The translations under genes were made by a program, and so were the position numbers. Below, piece after piece: positions 11,504 through 13,087 of a stretch of DNA of 13,087 bases; positions within the stretch are counted from its first letter, which is position 1, and each line of letters begins with the position of its first letter. This stretch comes from JAVBKA01 sp031546715 (GTDB taxonomy: Bacteria; Bacillota; Clostridia; Oscillospirales; UBA929), in NCBI GenBank assembly GCA_031546715.1, contig JAVBKA010000065.1, forward strand, positions 1-13,087, given 5' to 3'. The notes beneath the pieces are model-generated. The model did no database searches, was not told the origin of the DNA, and saw only the letters and a list, made by a program, of their open reading frames with translations.

Positions 11504-13087
11504 TTACGTACCTACAATATACCTGACCTTTGTCTTCTCAATGTCGGTATAAATCGTATACCTTGTAACAGTCTTTTTTGCTTCGGCAAGGTCTACAGCA
11601 ATTGTACCAGCTTCGTTGTAAACCATTATGTTATCAGCGATTGCATATGTGGTATCGCCCACGGTAACTGATGTGACGCCGTCAAAGTCAAATCTTGTGA
11701 CTTGACCGATGCTCACTGCCTTTACGACCTTAACAATTGAATTATTGCCAAACTCTAGCGATACTGCAACTCCTGCAACTGAGCCGTTGGACGGTGGGTT
11801 TTCAAGAATTGGGCAGTCGTAATTCTTGCCGTTAAGCGTTGCGCTGTAGGTGTTGTATACTGTGCCGAACTCGCTGTAGGATTGACCGATAGAGTAGCTG
11901 AATTTGCCGTAAATATAGCTGTCGCCTGTGACATCGTCAAGAATTAATGTCTCAACCTTACCGTTTGCGCCTACTTCGACATGCATAACCTTACTGCTGT
12001 CAATAACAGTGGGCAAGCTACTTTTACTAACCTCGCGGAGGACGCCCTTATTGGTGACGCCTTCGTAAAAAGTGCAGTAGGACGCTATTGTCCTGCCGCC
12101 GACAGTCATTTTAGTCAGGTCAACACTGCCTACTTCGGCTACGGTATCGATATAACTGACGTTTATGCCGCCAATACCAGACTGAAAAAAGTTTACCATA
12201 CGTCCGACGTTATACTTTTCGGAGTTCTTTCCCTTAATAGTCTTGCCAAACTGGGTTACAAGAGTAATTTCTGCGCCGTCTGCTTTTGTCAGAAGGGCGG
12301 GGGTTCTAAAGTCGGCTGACATAACGGGGACAATATCCGCAATTACGTTCCCTGAGCCTAACAGAACTGAAACCACCTTGCCCACCGTATAATCTGAAAG
12401 CTTATTTATGGCTTTTTCCGAAAGCTGATAGACTTCGTCAAAAAAAGTGACCGTTGTTGCGCTGGCGGACATTGTTTTCTTCCCAATTGCCGCTGTGAAA
12501 TGAGCGTTGCTTGCAAGGATTATTTTGCTTGAGGCATAGTATTCCAAAACATCCCATGGAGCAAGGTCGCCCACTGCGGACACGACGCCGTTTTTGTAGA
12601 TGACCGCACTTTTTGCGCCACTACCAAATGCGGTCAGAATAGGGTCCGAGCTTAGGGTTTGAGGAAGAACCACTACCTTAGCAGTGGTTCCTCCTAGTAA
12701 TCTGACTATATAGTCTATTGTGCCGTTTGGCTTGAAGTGCAGCTCCAGAAGCTCTCCGCGGTTAAACTCCACCCAGACATCCTTGTAGGCTGAGGAGGTT
12801 GTTCCTTCAAAGATGCTAGTGGTGTCGAGAATGTCGTAAACAGTGCCGTCGGCGTCGGTGATGGAGGTGCTGTCATTGTTATACATGCTGACGGCTTTTT
12901 TGGTACCCGCACCTGGGACGAAGCCTGTCATGCGTTTGTTGCTGTCAAAAATAGCAGTACCCTTTGTAAAAACCATGCTGCTGTCAGGGGTAAAGGTGTA
13001 TGGCACTGAGGTGCCGTCTGAGAGTAGAATGCCCTTGGATGTGCCGTCGTCAGCAATACTGTCGATGCTGAGAATCAGCACTTCTTT
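11504..13087 (-). CDS. Large repeat-containing, probably cell-surface protein, C-terminal part (5' end beyond window)
   Basis: The frame is open to the right edge, giving the last 527 residues. A GTG at 13079-13081 is in frame but has no convincing Shine-Dalgarno in view, and the preceding residues (KE) continue smoothly, so the true start is probably outside. Composition is rich in Thr, Ser, Val, Gly and Asp with few Cys, as in secreted beta-rich proteins. A degenerate unit recurs, a beta hairpin of form V.V..(G)xG.I..I: near 101-127 (DVWVEFNRGELLELHFKPNG), 232-252 (VGKVVSVLLGSGNVIADIV), 291-311, 364-382 (VMHVEVGANGKVETLILDD) and 436-456, counted from the GTG. Such repeats are common in clostridial S-layer-homology or copper-amine-oxidase-type surface proteins, whose SLH anchors would lie in the missing N-terminal part. 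No catalytic motif is recognised. No domain family can be named with confidence. Confidence 0.7.
   Translation of the reverse strand, partial: KEVLILSIDSIADDGTSKGILLSDGTSVPYTFTPDSSMVFTKGTAIFDSNKRMTGFVPGAGTKKAVSMYNNDSTSITDADGTVYDILDTTSIFEGTTSSAYKDVWVEFNRGELLELHFKPNGTIDYIVRLLGGTTAKVVVLPQTLSSDPILTAFGSGAKSAVIYKNGVVSAVGDLAPWDVLEYYASSKIILASNAHFTAAIGKKTMSASATTVTFFDEVYQLSEKAINKLSDYTVGKVVSVLLGSGNVIADIVPVMSADFRTPALLTKADGAEITLVTQFGKTIKGKNSEKYNVGRMVNFFQSGIGGINVSYIDTVAEVGSVDLTKMTVGGRTIASYCTFYEGVTNKGVLREVSKSSLPTVIDSSKVMHVEVGANGKVETLILDDVTGDSYIYGKFSYSIGQSYSEFGTVYNTYSATLNGKNYDCPILENPPSNGSVAGVAVSLEFGNNSIVKVVKAVSIGQVTRFDFDGVTSVTVGDTTYAIADNIMVYNEAGTIAVDLAEAKKTVTRYTIYTDIEKTKVRYIVGT

Noticed and set aside
12668..12689. 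AACCACT/AGTGGTT hairpin inside the surface-protein gene
   Set aside because: Lies within an open coding frame, lacks a T-tract, and can be explained by codon content.
1..13087. CRISPR array, rRNA, complete tRNA or replication origin
   Set aside because: No regularly spaced repeats, rRNA motifs, complete cloverleaf or DnaA-box cluster could be found by reading.

Overview
The window looks like low-to-moderate GC Firmicutes DNA, most likely from an anaerobic clostridial lineage (Oscillospiraceae or Ruminococcaceae type). This is inferred from strong purine-rich Shine-Dalgarno sites, sigma-A promoters, the ribosomal proteins L10 and L7/L12 with an L10-type leader, a VanW-family protein, a NusG_II plus Gx-transporter pair and a SpoVB/MOP-type flippase. 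No sequence search was run; family calls rest on motifs read by eye.

Region 1 (1 to about 3054) is the end of an integrative element, probably a prophage or a related tRNA-integrating element. A leftward operon (small Cro-like HTH protein, excisionase-like HTH protein, start of a Rha-type phage regulator) faces a rightward operon (tandem-HTH repressor, then a tyrosine integrase overlapping it by 8 nt). The 159-bp divergent region between them holds a strong leftward promoter with a perfect 9-bp inverted repeat lying across its spacer and -35, which looks like a lysis/lysogeny-type switch. After the integrase come repeated TTGTTGACTA motifs (probable integrase arm sites) and then the 3' 46 nt of a tRNA-Thr(CGT) gene, which marks the attachment site. 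The original tRNA terminator follows, so ordinary chromosome resumes at about 3055.

Region 2 (3055-7738) starts with a near-consensus promoter and carries a VanW-family protein, an M55 (DppA-like) D-aminopeptidase and an OmpR/HisKA two-component pair joined by an ATGA overlap. VanW, a D-Ala-peptide hydrolase and a two-component system together suggest a cell-envelope or D-amino-acid response locus; no D-Ala-D-Lac ligase or VanH is present in the window. A 144-bp, almost fully palindromic MITE-like element follows, and then a shortened MotA-like membrane protein.

Region 3 (7739-9040) is the rplJ-rplL operon, read leftward from a consensus promoter through an L10 leader with an attenuator hairpin. 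It ends at its own bidirectional terminator, with no rpoB next to it.

Region 4 (9040-13087) holds a leftward NusG_II to Gx-transporter operon, a divergent SpoVB-like lipid-linked oligosaccharide flippase, a long bidirectional terminator, and the C-terminal 527 residues of a large beta-rich, repeat-containing, probably cell-surface protein that runs off the right edge.
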